Of a stretch of DNA of 62,650 nucleotides, positions 41,356 to 51,512 are shown one piece after another. Location: NCBI GenBank assembly GCA_007123775.1, contig SLGK01000156.1, forward strand, positions 1 through 62,650, written 5' to 3'. Origin of the DNA: Anaerolineae bacterium. Its GTDB lineage: Bacteria > Chloroflexota > Anaerolineae > Promineifilales > Promineifilaceae. The notes below the pieces were generated by a model that saw nothing but the letters and a program-made list of their open reading frames with translations, was not told the origin of the DNA and searched no databases. Position 1 is the first letter of the stretch, and each line of letters begins with the position of its first letter. A program made the position numbers and the translations under genes.

Positions 41356-43374
41356 ATGCAGCCTGTTGGTTACCCGGTGCAACAAGCAGCTTTACGGCAA
41401 GTGTGGCAGACGTTTGTCACAAAAAATGAGGTTCATGCGCCGCCTGGCCTGCTGTTAGACCCGGCTGTGATTGAGTCGTGGCAGCGCTGCGCGGCCCGGC
41501 TTGATGCTCAAATTGCCCCGCGCCCTACCCGCTTGCGCGATCAATCACTCTCCGTCTTGCTTCGTTCTCAAGAAAACCTTATCTCCGTTGCGCTGCCCTA
41601 CCTGGAGGACATCTACCAGTTTATCGAAGGGTCAGATTGTGCCATTTTGCTGACCGATAAGACGGCTTGTGTGTTGAGCATTTTGGGGGATGTTAGCGGG
41701 ATGGGGTTGGTTGACGAGTTGAATCTAGGGCCGGGCGCTTATTGGTCAGAAAGCTATTTGGGTACCAATGCGCTGGCGCTGACGCTGCGCCTAACGATGC
41801 CGGTACAGGTGGTGGGACCAGAGCATTACTTTCATTCGCTGCATCACCTGACCACGACGGCCGCTACCATTCATGAAGCAAGAGGACGCGTTATTGGTAC
41901 GCTCAGTATTGTTGGCCCGGCGGAGACGGCTACATCCCATACCCTGGCCCTCATATCGGGCGTGACGCGAGCGCTGAACAATCAGCTTCAAGCAAACCTT
42001 TATTTAGAAGAAGCCAATCTACGCCTGACTGAAGTCAACACGGTGCTGGAGTTGATTGATGAAGCAGTCATTGCCTGGGATAGTGATGATAGGGTGACGC
42101 TTTTTAATTCGGCGGCCTGCCGGATGTTTGGCTTATCGGCACCTACTGTGCTGGGACAGCCCCTTTCGTTTGTATTGCCGCTGCCTGTTCTGTGGCAGGA
42201 GGCAGTGCGCTCGCATCGCAGCCTGGCCAATGCCGAAACAACGCTGTCGGTAAACGGCCGTTCCCTTAACACCATGGCCAGTTTGCACCCCATTGCCGAA
42301 GGCAGCGCCAGCCCCGTTGGCTACATGGCCATCCTTACGCCGTCTGACCAGAAGGATCAACTGGTTAGTGCCCGGCGCCACAACCAGCCAACGCTCACGT
42401 TTGACGATTTATCGGCTGAATCGCCTACCATGCTGCGGGTGCTGCGCCAGGCCCGGGCGGCTGCCCGCGGTACGGCCGCCGTTTTGCTGCGGGGCGAAGG
42501 CGGCGTGGGTAAGCACCATCTGGCCCGCGCTATCCACAATACCAGCGACCGGGCCAATCGGCCGTTTATCGCGATCAACTGCCGGGCAATTCCCCACAGC
42601 CTGATGGCCCAAGAGTTTTTGGGTTTTGAAAAAGTTCGTGCCAGAGATAGTCGGCTCAGTAAATTTGAGTTAGCCGATGGTGGTACCCTTTTCCTCGGGC
42701 AGGTTGAAAGTCTGTCTCTCGAAATGCAGGCCGCCCTCCTGCAAATTATCGAAACGGGCACGGTCATGCGTATCGGCGGTACCAAACCGATTCCCGTTGA
42801 CGTGCGCATTATCGCCGCTTCTTCGGCCGACTTAGAACGGGCTGTGGCTGAAGAAAATTTCCTGGGCCAGCTATACTACCGTTTCAATATTTTCAACATC
42901 AAGATACCCCCTTTACGTGATCGGTTGGAGGATGTTCCCCGACTGGCCAAACGCTTCTTAGATCGCCTGGATGGACAAGAGTCAGCCACAGATTATTATA
43001 TTGACGAAGACGTTATGTCCATCTTGTATCGCTATCCCTGGCCGGGTAACGTCCGTGAGCTAGAAAACGTGCTTGAGCGTGCCCGCTATCACAGTCATGA
43101 CGGCATCATTCGTCCACTTGATCTGCCGGAGATGGTGCGCAGTGGTCGGGTTATGGTAGCCACCTCACCCCAGCCGCAACCTATTATTTCTATTGCCGAA
43201 GCGGAGCGGAAAGCGATTATTAGAGCTGGTTGGGCCTGTCAGGGACATATCGGTGAAATGGCCCAATGCTTGAACATCAGCCGTACGACACTGTGGCGCA
43301 AAATGAAGCGTTTTAATATCTCCGCCGATGATTTTAGAAAAGAGCAAGTTGGTTTCAGCCAATCTACCGCCTAA
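41356..43374 (+). CDS. dhaR: DhaR-like activator with degenerate AAA+ motifs (mirror copy)
   Basis: Mirror of 19277-21295. GAF, PAS, AAA+ without GAFTGA and with LFLGQV at Walker B, and Fis-type helix-turn-helix; upstream of the plus-strand dha-glp run. Confidence 0.86.
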   Translation: MQPVGYPVQQAALRQVWQTFVTKNEVHAPPGLLLDPAVIESWQRCAARLDAQIAPRPTRLRDQSLSVLLRSQENLISVALPYLEDIYQFIEGSDCAILLTDKTACVLSILGDVSGMGLVDELNLGPGAYWSESYLGTNALALTLRLTMPVQVVGPEHYFHSLHHLTTTAATIHEARGRVIGTLSIVGPAETATSHTLALISGVTRALNNQLQANLYLEEANLRLTEVNTVLELIDEAVIAWDSDDRVTLFNSAACRMFGLSAPTVLGQPLSFVLPLPVLWQEAVRSHRSLANAETTLSVNGRSLNTMASLHPIAEGSASPVGYMAILTPSDQKDQLVSARRHNQPTLTFDDLSAESPTMLRVLRQARAAARGTAAVLLRGEGGVGKHHLARAIHNTSDRANRPFIAINCRAIPHSLMAQEFLGFEKVRARDSRLSKFELADGGTLFLGQVESLSLEMQAALLQIIETGTVMRIGGTKPIPVDVRIIAASSADLERAVAEENFLGQLYYRFNIFNIKIPPLRDRLEDVPRLAKRFLDRLDGQESATDYYIDEDVMSILYRYPWPGNVRELENVLERARYHSHDGIIRPLDLPEMVRSGRVMVATSPQPQPIISIAEAERKAIIRAGWACQGHIGEMAQCLNISRTTLWRKMKRFNISADDFRKEQVGFSQSTA

Positions 43375-43419
43375 GTTTGCCTCAAATCTCCTTTCGACGT
43401 GACTTACAAGAACCGAAAA

Positions 43420-43436
43420 TGTTTCAAATCGAAACA
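43420..43436. promoter_or_regulatory. Operator-like site 1 (mirror)
   Basis: TGTTTC-AAATC-GAAACA, mirror of 19215-19231. Confidence 0.52.
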
Positions 43437-43450
43437 TTACGTGCCTATTT

Positions 43451-43467
43451 TGTTTCAGCTTGCAACA
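43451..43467. promoter_or_regulatory. Operator-like site 2 (mirror)
   Basis: TGTTTC-AGCTT-GCAACA, mirror of 19184-19200; centre 31 bp from site 1. Confidence 0.48.
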
Positions 43468-43482
43468 AAATTGGTCCTCCGC

Positions 43483-43510
43483 TTGCTTGCTAGGAAATTT
43501 CTCCTATCAT
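43483..43510 (+). promoter_or_regulatory. Candidate dha-glp promoter (mirror)
   Basis: TTGCTT and TATCAT, 16-base spacing; mirror of 19141-19168. Confidence 0.33.
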
Positions 43511-43515
43511 ACTGT

Positions 43516-43529
43516 TAGATTTTAATCTA
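43516..43529. promoter_or_regulatory. Start-site palindrome (mirror)
   Basis: TAGATT-TT-AATCTA, mirror of 19122-19135. Confidence 0.28.
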
Positions 43530-43640
43530 CCGTTAATTTTATCAACCGCAACCTTTAACCAAAGCATCTTTGGGGCAAGGTTCACGAGTTACATTCGGGT
43601 AGAGGAGGCTGTTTCCCACGATGGCCAAATGCAAGCTGAA

Positions 43641-43664
43641 ATGGACAGACTTCAATTTGTCCAT
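43641..43664. promoter_or_regulatory. Inverted repeat in the glpF leader (mirror)
   Basis: ATGGACA-N10-TGTCCAT, mirror of 18987-19010. Confidence 0.43.
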
Positions 43665-44046
43665 GCCCCGCAGGTCGCAGCAAGCGATAAATACAGCACC
43701 CATCTTGTTTGCATCATCATTAATTCGGCCACTGATGGAATACCTCAGTCATGGCGGCTGCTAAGGCTGCTCAACGACTGACAGGTTACTTTTTTTGTTG
43801 GCTCCAGCCTGACTAAATCCCTTAGTTCGTTTTAGAAAAGGAGGATAGCGATTGGTAGAACAGATAAGGCAGGTACGAGTTTAACCGGGCGCACAGATGG
43901 TAGACCTGAAAGAGAACCATAGCGCGAACAGAACGTTTACATGATGTGTTTCACTATTTTACTTTTTAGCTGCTGGGATTGCAGGCAGGGTAAGGCCCGC
44001 CGTGACCCGGTAGCCAACCATAGACTCTATTACAGGAGAGGAAAAA

Positions 44047-44772
44047 ATGGATAACTTACTTGGTGAATTTCTGGGAACGATGTTCCTGATCATTTTGGGT
44101 AATGGCGTTGTTGCTAACGTACTGCTCAATAAATCCAAAGGCCAGAACGGCGGCTGGATTGTCATAACCACAGGCTGGGCCATGGCGGTTATGATTGGCG
44201 TTTTCGTCGCCATTTCCGCCGGTGCTCCGCAGGCTGATATTAACCCGGCCGTTACCATTGGCAAGTGGCTGATGTTAGATGTATACACGCCTGGTCAAGC
44301 CATTATGACAATGTTGGCCGAAATAGCCGGTGCCTTTACTGGGGCTATCATCGTCTTCCTGGCCTACTACCGTCATTGGGAAGCCACCGAAGACCCCGGC
44401 CTCAAACTGGCCGTTCACTGCACGGCCCCTGCGATTCGGGATACGCCCTGGAACATCGTAACTGAGGTAATCGGTACAATGGTTCTGCTCATTGGTGTTG
44501 GCGCTATCTTTAGCGGTGCTACCGATGGCAGCCCGGCTGTTGGCTTAGGCCCGTACCTGGTTGGTGCGTTGGTTTGGGGCATTGGCCTCTCGCTTGGTGG
44601 TCCCACAGGCTACGCCATTAACCCGGCTCGTGACCTCGGTCCGCGTATTGCCCACGCCATTCTGCCCATTGCGGGCAAAGGCGACTCTGATTGGGGCTAC
44701 GGCTGGATTCCGGTGGTTGCGCCCCTGGTCGGCGGTGTGTTGGGTGCCCTGATTTGGCGACTGGTATTCTAA
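44047..44772 (+). CDS. glpF: Glycerol facilitator (mirror copy)
   Basis: Mirror of 17879-18604. NPA and NPARD motifs of an aquaglyceroporin; first structural gene of the dha-glp run. Confidence 0.93.
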   Translation: MDNLLGEFLGTMFLIILGNGVVANVLLNKSKGQNGGWIVITTGWAMAVMIGVFVAISAGAPQADINPAVTIGKWLMLDVYTPGQAIMTMLAEIAGAFTGAIIVFLAYYRHWEATEDPGLKLAVHCTAPAIRDTPWNIVTEVIGTMVLLIGVGAIFSGATDGSPAVGLGPYLVGALVWGIGLSLGGPTGYAINPARDLGPRIAHAILPIAGKGDSDWGYGWIPVVAPLVGGVLGALIWRLVF

Positions 44773-44855
44773 AATAAATAGAACCACTTGGTTTAGAGAT
44801 GCTGACTGTCCGTAAGTCGGCATCTCTGAATCTGGGTGAAGGAGTCAACAACAAG

Positions 44856-45929
44856 ATGAAAAAACTGATAAACGCCATAGATGATGTGGTCAAAGAGCAG
44901 TTAGAAGGCATGGCTGCGGCGCATCCTGATGTACTCACGGTCCATTATGAGCCGAACTTTGTGGTACGGGCCGATGCACCAGTGCAAGGCAAGGTCGCTT
45001 TGGTATCGGGCGGCGGCAGCGGCCACGAGCCAATGCACGGCGGTTTTGTAGGTATGGGCATGTTAGATGGTGCCTGTCCCGGTGAGGTTTTCACCTCCCC
45101 GACGCCAGACCAGATGTATGAGTGCGCCAAAGCGGTTGATGGCGGTGCTGGCGTTCTCTTCCTGGTGAAGAATTACACGGGCGACGTACTGAACTTTGAA
45201 ACGGCCGCAGAGTTGGCTTTTGCAGACGGCATTAAAGTTCAGTCAATACTGATTGATGATGACGTAGCTGTAAAGGATAGCCTGTACACGGCCGGCCGTC
45301 GTGGTGTTGGTACAACTGTTTTGGCGGAAAAGATTGTAGGCGCGGCTGCCGAAGCTGGTTACAGCCTGGAGCAGTGTGCCGATCTCTGTCGCAAGGTGAA
45401 TCAATACGGCCGTTCTATGGGCATGGCTATTACCTCCTGCATCGTGCCTGCCGCCGGCAAGCCCACCTTTGACCTCGGTGACGACGAAATCGAAATCGGC
45501 ATCGGTATTCATGGCGAACCTGGCCAAAAGCGTGCCAAAATGATGACTGCCGACGAGATTACCGAAGCCCTGGCCCTCGAAATCATCGACGATGGCCCCT
45601 ACAGCCGCACCGTGCGCGAATGGGACAACGCCAGTGGTGAGTGGGTCGAGAAAGACCTGGTTGACGAACCATTCCAGTCAGGCGATGAAGTCATTGCTTT
45701 TGTAAACAGCATGGGTGGCACGCCTGTTGCCGAACTATACGCAGTTTACCGCAAACTGGTTGAGATTTGTGAAGGTAAAGGCATCAAAATTGTGCGCAAT
45801 TTGATCGGCCCCTACATCACCTCACTAGAAATGCAGGGCTGTTCCATCACCTTGCTCAAAGCAGACGAAGAAATTCTCAAATTCTGGGACGCACCCGTCA
45901 ACACCCCTGGCTTACGGTGGGGCGCGTAA
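44856..45929 (+). CDS. dhaK: Dihydroxyacetone kinase subunit DhaK (mirror copy)
   Basis: Mirror of 16722-17795. Covalent His219 in [12 protein letters not shown]; binds dihydroxyacetone. Confidence 0.95.
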   Translation: MKKLINAIDDVVKEQLEGMAAAHPDVLTVHYEPNFVVRADAPVQGKVALVSGGGSGHEPMHGGFVGMGMLDGACPGEVFTSPTPDQMYECAKAVDGGAGVLFLVKNYTGDVLNFETAAELAFADGIKVQSILIDDDVAVKDSLYTAGRRGVGTTVLAEKIVGAAAEAGYSLEQCADLCRKVNQYGRSMGMAITSCIVPAAGKPTFDLGDDEIEIGIGIHGEPGQKRAKMMTADEITEALALEIIDDGPYSRTVREWDNASGEWVEKDLVDEPFQSGDEVIAFVNSMGGTPVAELYAVYRKLVEICEGKGIKIVRNLIGPYITSLEMQGCSITLLKADEEILKFWDAPVNTPGLRWGA

Positions 45930-45934
45930 GAGCC

Positions 45935-45981
45935 ATTATGAATTACGAGTTTCCATTCATAATTCGTAATTCATAATTCAT
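45935..45981. repeat. AT-rich tandem repeat hairpin (mirror)
   Basis: Mirror of 16670-16716, between dhaK and dhaL. Confidence 0.72.
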
Positions 45982-46007
45982 ACTTTCACGATAGGAGCTT
46001 GCCTCGC

Positions 46008-46640
46008 ATGACGGTCACCAAAGAACAAATCATATCATGGCTAGAACAAGTCACCGAAGTCATGATCGCCAACAAGGAATACCTCACCGACCTGGACTCA
46101 GCCATTGGCGATGCCGACCACGGCAACAACATGTCTCGTGGTTTTCGCAAGGTTCTTGAAAAATTGCCTACCGTAGCTGATCGAGACATAGGCAACATCT
46201 TCAAAACAACCGGCATGGTTCTTATATCCAGTGTAGGTGGGGCTAGTGGCCCACTATACGGCACCTTCTTCATGCGAGGTGGTATGGCTGCCTCTGCCAA
46301 AGAAGAACTGAGCGGCCAGGACCTGTATCAGGTATTACAGTCTGGTGTGGAAGGTATTGTGCAAAGAGGCCGGGCACAAGTCGGCGATAAAACAATGATT
46401 GATGCCTGGACACCGGCCATGACGGCGCTGAAAGCAGCCCTAGACGATGGCGAAGATACGGTTTCGGCGCTGCGTCAGGCTGTGGCTGCCGCCGAACAGG
46501 GCATGAAGGATACCATTCCCCTACAGGCTAGAAAAGGACGTGCCAGCTATCTGGGTGAGCGCAGCATAGGCCACCAGGACCCTGGCGCAACTTCCACATT
46601 TCTCATATTAAACGCATTGCTAGAAGCAATCGAACAATAG
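46008..46640 (+). CDS. dhaL: Dihydroxyacetone kinase subunit DhaL (mirror copy)
   Basis: Mirror of 16011-16643. Mg-binding Asp30/35/37 cluster; carries the ADP cofactor. Confidence 0.94.
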   Translation: MTVTKEQIISWLEQVTEVMIANKEYLTDLDSAIGDADHGNNMSRGFRKVLEKLPTVADRDIGNIFKTTGMVLISSVGGASGPLYGTFFMRGGMAASAKEELSGQDLYQVLQSGVEGIVQRGRAQVGDKTMIDAWTPAMTALKAALDDGEDTVSALRQAVAAAEQGMKDTIPLQARKGRASYLGERSIGHQDPGATSTFLILNALLEAIEQ

Positions 46641-46688
46641 TGAAAAGCTAAGCCACCTGGCCTGGCTTTCACAAAAGGAGTCAAGAAA

Positions 46689-48203
46689 ATGGCAAAATAT
46701 GTTGCTTCAATTGATCAAGGGACAACCAGTACCCGCTGTATGATTTTTACCCACAACGGCCAGCCAGTTGGCCAGCATCAGCTAGAGCATGAGCAGATTT
46801 ATCCCAAACCCGGTTGGGTAGAGCATGATCCCAAAGAAATTTGGGAACGCACCCAAGAAGTGATTAAGGTTGCTATGCGCCGGGCCGGGGCTTCTGCCTC
46901 GGACATTGCTGCCGTTGGTATCACCAACCAGCGCGAAACGACCGTCGTCTGGAACAAGAAAACCGGTGAAGCTTACGGCAACGCCCTCGTCTGGCAAGAC
47001 ACCCGTACCGACCGCATTGTTAATGCCCTGTCTAAAGACGGTGGCCAGGATCGTTTCCGGCCGCAGGTTGGTTTGCCGCTGGCTACCTACTTCTCCGGCC
47101 CCAAAATCAAATGGATCCTGGACAATGTTGAAGGTGCCCGCGAAGCGGCCGAAGCCGGCGACGCTGTGTTTGGCAACATCGACACCTGGGTTGTCTGGAA
47201 TCTGACCGGTGGTGTGAAAAGCGGGGCGCACGTAACTGACGTGACCAACGCCAGCCGTACCATGCTCATGAATCTGGATACCCTCGACTGGAACGCAGAC
47301 ATCGCGGCCGCAATGGACGTGCCTGTCAAGATGCTGCCCGCCATCAAGTCCTCCTCCGAAGTCTATGGCTACACCAAGAATGACGGCCCGTTTGGCGGTG
47401 AAATCCCCGTTGCCGGTATCTTGGGTGACCAGCAGGCTGCTACTGTTGGCCAGGCTTGCTTTGACGCGGGTGAGGCCAAGAATACCTATGGCACCGGCTG
47501 CTTCATGCTGCTCAATACCGGCACCGACCTGGTACACTCCAAGAATGGCCTGTTGACCACGCTTTGCTACAAGTTTGGTGACGAACCGGCTGTGTACGCT
47601 CTGGAAGGCTCAATTGCCATTACCGGTGCGTTGGTCCAATGGCTGCGTGACAACCTCAAGATGATCGACTCTGCGCCTGAAATTGAAGACCTGGCCAAGA
47701 CGGTCGATGACAATGGCGGTATTTACTTTGTGCCTGCTTTCTCCGGCCTCTTTGCACCCTACTGGAAGTCGGATGCGCGTGGTGTAATCGTGGGTATGAC
47801 CCGCTACGTCAACCGTGGTCATATCGCGCGTGCTGCGCTCGAAGCGACCGCGTACCAGACCCGCGAAGTAGCCGAGGCTATGACGGCCGATTCTGGTGTA
47901 GAACTCAAAGCCCTCAAAGTGGACGGTGGCATGGTTTACAACGACCTGCTGATGCAGTTCCAGTCAGACGTTCTGGGCGTGCCTGTGATTCGGCCTAAGG
48001 TTTCTGAGACAACTGCGCTTGGTTCCGCTTATGCGGCCGGCCTTGCCGTTGGTTTCTGGAAGAACACCGACGAAATGCGGGCCAACTGGGGCAAGGACAA
48101 GGAATGGGGCTCTGGCATGGACAGTGGCAAGCGTGAAAAGATGTTTGCCGAATGGAAAAAAGCGGTGACCCGTACTTTTGACTGGGTTGAAAACGACGCC
48201 TAG
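46689..48203 (+). CDS. glpK: Glycerol kinase (mirror copy)
   Basis: Mirror of 14448-15962. 504-residue FGGY kinase making sn-glycerol-3-phosphate. Confidence 0.95.
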   Translation: MAKYVASIDQGTTSTRCMIFTHNGQPVGQHQLEHEQIYPKPGWVEHDPKEIWERTQEVIKVAMRRAGASASDIAAVGITNQRETTVVWNKKTGEAYGNALVWQDTRTDRIVNALSKDGGQDRFRPQVGLPLATYFSGPKIKWILDNVEGAREAAEAGDAVFGNIDTWVVWNLTGGVKSGAHVTDVTNASRTMLMNLDTLDWNADIAAAMDVPVKMLPAIKSSSEVYGYTKNDGPFGGEIPVAGILGDQQAATVGQACFDAGEAKNTYGTGCFMLLNTGTDLVHSKNGLLTTLCYKFGDEPAVYALEGSIAITGALVQWLRDNLKMIDSAPEIEDLAKTVDDNGGIYFVPAFSGLFAPYWKSDARGVIVGMTRYVNRGHIARAALEATAYQTREVAEAMTADSGVELKALKVDGGMVYNDLLMQFQSDVLGVPVIRPKVSETTALGSAYAAGLAVGFWKNTDEMRANWGKDKEWGSGMDSGKREKMFAEWKKAVTRTFDWVENDA

Positions 48204-48234
48204 TCTGTTTATGTAGTTGATTAGAGTTTACCAG

Positions 48235-48293
48235 GAAACGTGAAGCGTGAAGCGTTGATCGCTTGTTGATCACGCTTTCACGTTTCACGTTTC
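48235..48293. repeat. Short tandem repeat hairpin between glpK and glpA (mirror)
   Basis: Mirror of 14358-14416. Confidence 0.78.
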
Positions 48294-48313
48294 ATAGCTT
48301 AAGTGAGCCACAA

Positions 48314-49954
48314 ATGCGAAAATTAGAAACCGAAGTATTGGTAATTGGTGGTGGAGCCACCGGAGCTGGTGTTGTCCAGGATGCGGCGCTGCGTGGTTTC
48401 AAAAGTATACTTGTTGAAAAGCGTGACCTGACGCACGGTACAACCGGTCGCTATCATGGCTTGTTGCACAGCGGCGGCCGTTACGTGACCAAAGACCCTA
48501 AGGCGGCCACCGAATGTATCGAAGAGAACATCATTCTGCGCCGTATTATGCCCCACTGTTTGGAAGATACAGGCGGCTTTTTTGTCACTACCCCCTGGGA
48601 TGACCCGGACTATGCCGACTTGTTTGCCGAAAATTGCGCCAAAGCAAGCGTACCCTGTGAAGAAATTTCCATCAGCCAGATGTTAAAAGAGGAACCACAC
48701 CTGAACCCTGACATCAGTCGTTGCTTCCGCGTGCCCGACGGATCGGCCGATTCCTTTTTAGCCACCCAGTGTGTGGCCGAATCGGCTCGCCAGCACGGGG
48801 CGCAAATCCTCAACTACCACGAGGTGCTGCGCCTGATTCGCAACGGTGACCAAATAGTTGGTGCTGTGTGCCATGATCTGGTAAAAGATGAAGAAGTAGC
48901 TATTTATGCCGACCTGGTAATCAATGCAGCCGGGGCCTGGGCCGGTAGAATTGCGGGCACGGCCGATATTGAGGTCAACGTGCGGGCCGGTAAAGGCACA
49001 ATGGTGGCTGCCGCCTACCGCATTATCAATACCGTTGTCAACCGCTGCAAGATGCCGGCTGATGGTGACATCATCGTACCCATTCATACCGTGTCAGTCA
49101 TTGGCACGACAGACGTGGACGTGCCTGACCCCGAGAAATTTGCGATTGAACCCTGGGAAGTGAAGCTGATGCTGCAAGAGGCGGACAAAATAGTGCCCGG
49201 CTTTAGTCAGATGCGGATGCTGCGGGCCTGGGGTGGCGTACGGCCGTTATATCAGGAAACCAAAGTGGCCGATACCCGCGATGTTACGCGTGCCTATACC
49301 CTATTGGACCATGAAACTCGTGATGGCGTGACCGGCATGATCACCATAACGGGGGGTAAATGGACCACCTACCGCCAGATGGCTGAAGTAACCGTCAACC
49401 GGGTCTGCGAAAAATTTGGCGTGGAGCGGCCGACGCGCACGCACGAAGAGGTGCTGCCGCATCTGTTTAGTTCTGGTCACGAAGACCCGAAAGGCTACCA
49501 TTATCTCGGCTCTCGCCTGACGCGGGCTGAGACCAACAAAGAATATGGCAACTTTATCTGTGAATGTGAATTGGCCACCCGTGAAGATGTGGAAGCCTCA
49601 ATTATCGAGGGTGACGCCAAAACTTTTGACGACGTGCGCCGCGATGTACGTCTGGGCATGGGTCCCTGTCAAGGTGGGTTCTGCACTTATCGCGTGACCG
49701 GGATGCTCCATGACCTGCGCCAGCAGCCAATTGAGCAAACCAATGTGGCCCTGCGTGACTTTTTGCAGGAGCGTTGGAAAGGGGTGCTGCCTATTTTGTG
49801 GGGGTCTCAGCTGAAGCAGCAACGGTTAGATGAGCTGATCTACATGAGCGTGTTGAATGCTGACCATCTACCGGGTGAGACAGCCTCTCGCTTAGGGCCA
49901 GCCATGTATGAACCCGGCACGGAGGAAGAGGTGCCGGCCACTGCTCATGTCTAA
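48314..49954 (+). CDS. glpA: Anaerobic glycerol-3-phosphate dehydrogenase subunit A (mirror copy)
   Basis: Mirror of 12697-14337. FAD subunit with C-terminal BFD-like [2Fe-2S] cysteines. Confidence 0.93.
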   Translation: MRKLETEVLVIGGGATGAGVVQDAALRGFKSILVEKRDLTHGTTGRYHGLLHSGGRYVTKDPKAATECIEENIILRRIMPHCLEDTGGFFVTTPWDDPDYADLFAENCAKASVPCEEISISQMLKEEPHLNPDISRCFRVPDGSADSFLATQCVAESARQHGAQILNYHEVLRLIRNGDQIVGAVCHDLVKDEEVAIYADLVINAAGAWAGRIAGTADIEVNVRAGKGTMVAAAYRIINTVVNRCKMPADGDIIVPIHTVSVIGTTDVDVPDPEKFAIEPWEVKLMLQEADKIVPGFSQMRMLRAWGGVRPLYQETKVADTRDVTRAYTLLDHETRDGVTGMITITGGKWTTYRQMAEVTVNRVCEKFGVERPTRTHEEVLPHLFSSGHEDPKGYHYLGSRLTRAETNKEYGNFICECELATREDVEASIIEGDAKTFDDVRRDVRLGMGPCQGGFCTYRVTGMLHDLRQQPIEQTNVALRDFLQERWKGVLPILWGSQLKQQRLDELIYMSVLNADHLPGETASRLGPAMYEPGTEEEVPATAHV

Positions 49955-50079
49955 GAATGCGGCTCTTTAGTGATTTTGGGCCACCGGAGGTGCGACGCAT
50001 CACCACAAACGCTCTTCTGCCTGGCCACGCGTGTTGCACACTATGGTTGGTTGTAAGTGACTCTACTGAAAAAAGGTCG

Positions 50080-50148
50080 AAAAACCGAGTTTTTCAGGCC
50101 CAGCTACTCTGGCGATTGTGGTTCTGTTTGGCTAAAAACTCGGTTTTT
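50080..50148. repeat. Hairpin element copy 1 (mirror)
   Basis: Mirror of 12503-12571, between glpA and glpB. Confidence 0.78.
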
Positions 50149-50181
50149 TGCAGTGAACTCGTAAGTGTAAAAGGATAAACA

Positions 50182-51438
50182 ATGAGCAAAACAAATGAAC
50201 TTTTGGTCGTAGGGGCTGGATTGGCCGGGCTGATGACAGCCTATCAGGCCGTCAGCCGGGGCCAGAAGGTGCGCGTTATTGCCAAAGGGTGGGGGGCTAC
50301 CCATTGGCATTCGGGCTGCATTGACGTTCTGGGTTACTATCCCGTTGATGCCACCGAGCCGGTCACAGAGTTGAAAACGGCCGTTTCTCAACTCATCGCC
50401 GACAACCCCCACCACCCGTATGCCCTCGTCGGAATGGACGGCTTAAAGGCCGCTCTCGAAGCAATACAAGCCTTGTGTGGCGAAGCGGGCTACCCGCTGC
50501 ACGGTTCACTCGACCAGAACTGGCTGCTACCCTCGGCGACGGGCACATTTCGCCCCACCTGCCTGGCCCCTGAAACGATGATCGCCGGCGACCTTAGCCG
50601 TGACGAACCGATGTTACTGGTCGGCTTCAAACAGATGCCCGACTTCTACGCTAATATTGTGGCCGGTAATTTGAACAAACAGGGCCAGGCGGCCAGCTAC
50701 GTTACCCTTGACCTGCCCTTGCTGGCCAACCGCCGCTTTAACAACGCCGTCCTCACCGCCCGCATGATGGAACAGGCTGAGCTGCGTAACCAACTGGTTG
50801 CCGCTGTCAAGCCCCATCTGGGCCAGGCGCAGCGGATTGGCTTCCCGGCTTTTCTGGGACTACACCAGCCGTTGGTTGCTAAAGCCGCTCTGGAAGAGGC
50901 GTTGGGCCTGCCCGTGTTTGAGATACCGTCGCTGCCCCCCTCAGTACCGGGCATGCGGCTGCATGAAATTTTCAAGCAAGCCATTCAGCGGCAGGGATCG
51001 TTCGTCTATGATGGCATGGAGGCGTTCCGGGCTGAGAGTGAGGAGGGGCGCATAACGGCCGTTTTGACCGAAGCAGCCGCTCGCCCGCGCCGCCATCGGT
51101 TTGAGAAATATGTGCTGGCGACCGGCGGCATTTTGGGCGGTGGCATTACCACCAACATAGATGGCAAAGCCCGCGAGGTCGTTTTTGATCTGCCCGTTGC
51201 TGCTCCGGACAGCCGCCTTGACTGGTTCCGGCAAGACTTCATGCACAAAGAAGGCCATCCGATTTACCGCTCTGGGCTGACGGTCAACGAGGATTTCCAG
51301 CCCGTTAACGGTAACGGACCCGTTTATGAGAATGTATACGCGGCCGGTACGATCCTGGCTCACTGCGAAGTAATACGCGAACGTTCCTTCGAGGGTGTGG
51401 CGCTGGCAACCGGCTACAAAGTAGGAATTAGTATATAA
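50182..51438 (+). CDS. glpB: Anaerobic glycerol-3-phosphate dehydrogenase subunit B (mirror copy)
   Basis: Mirror of 11213-12469. N-terminal GAGLAG flavin motif; 418 residues. Confidence 0.91.
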   Translation: MSKTNELLVVGAGLAGLMTAYQAVSRGQKVRVIAKGWGATHWHSGCIDVLGYYPVDATEPVTELKTAVSQLIADNPHHPYALVGMDGLKAALEAIQALCGEAGYPLHGSLDQNWLLPSATGTFRPTCLAPETMIAGDLSRDEPMLLVGFKQMPDFYANIVAGNLNKQGQAASYVTLDLPLLANRRFNNAVLTARMMEQAELRNQLVAAVKPHLGQAQRIGFPAFLGLHQPLVAKAALEEALGLPVFEIPSLPPSVPGMRLHEIFKQAIQRQGSFVYDGMEAFRAESEEGRITAVLTEAAARPRRHRFEKYVLATGGILGGGITTNIDGKAREVVFDLPVAAPDSRLDWFRQDFMHKEGHPIYRSGLTVNEDFQPVNGNGPVYENVYAAGTILAHCEVIRERSFEGVALATGYKVGISI

Positions 51439-51440
51439 AA

Positions 51441-51496
51441 CGTTGTGCGTATTCCGTATTCCGCAACAGTGACGCCCTACGCAATACGCCCTACGC
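51441..51496. repeat. Heptamer-type array between glpB and glpC (mirror)
   Basis: Mirror of 11155-11210. Confidence 0.68.
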
Positions 51497-51512
51497 AAAA
51501 TAAGGATGAATC

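Larger units (their letters stand above)
43375..44046 (+). promoter_or_regulatory. 672-bp non-coding leader upstream of glpF (mirror)
   Basis: Mirror of 18605-19276, here in reading orientation. From left to right: operator-like sites, candidate promoter, start-site palindrome, leader inverted repeat (43641-43664) and the glpF ribosome site. No ordinary gene fits. Confidence 0.58.
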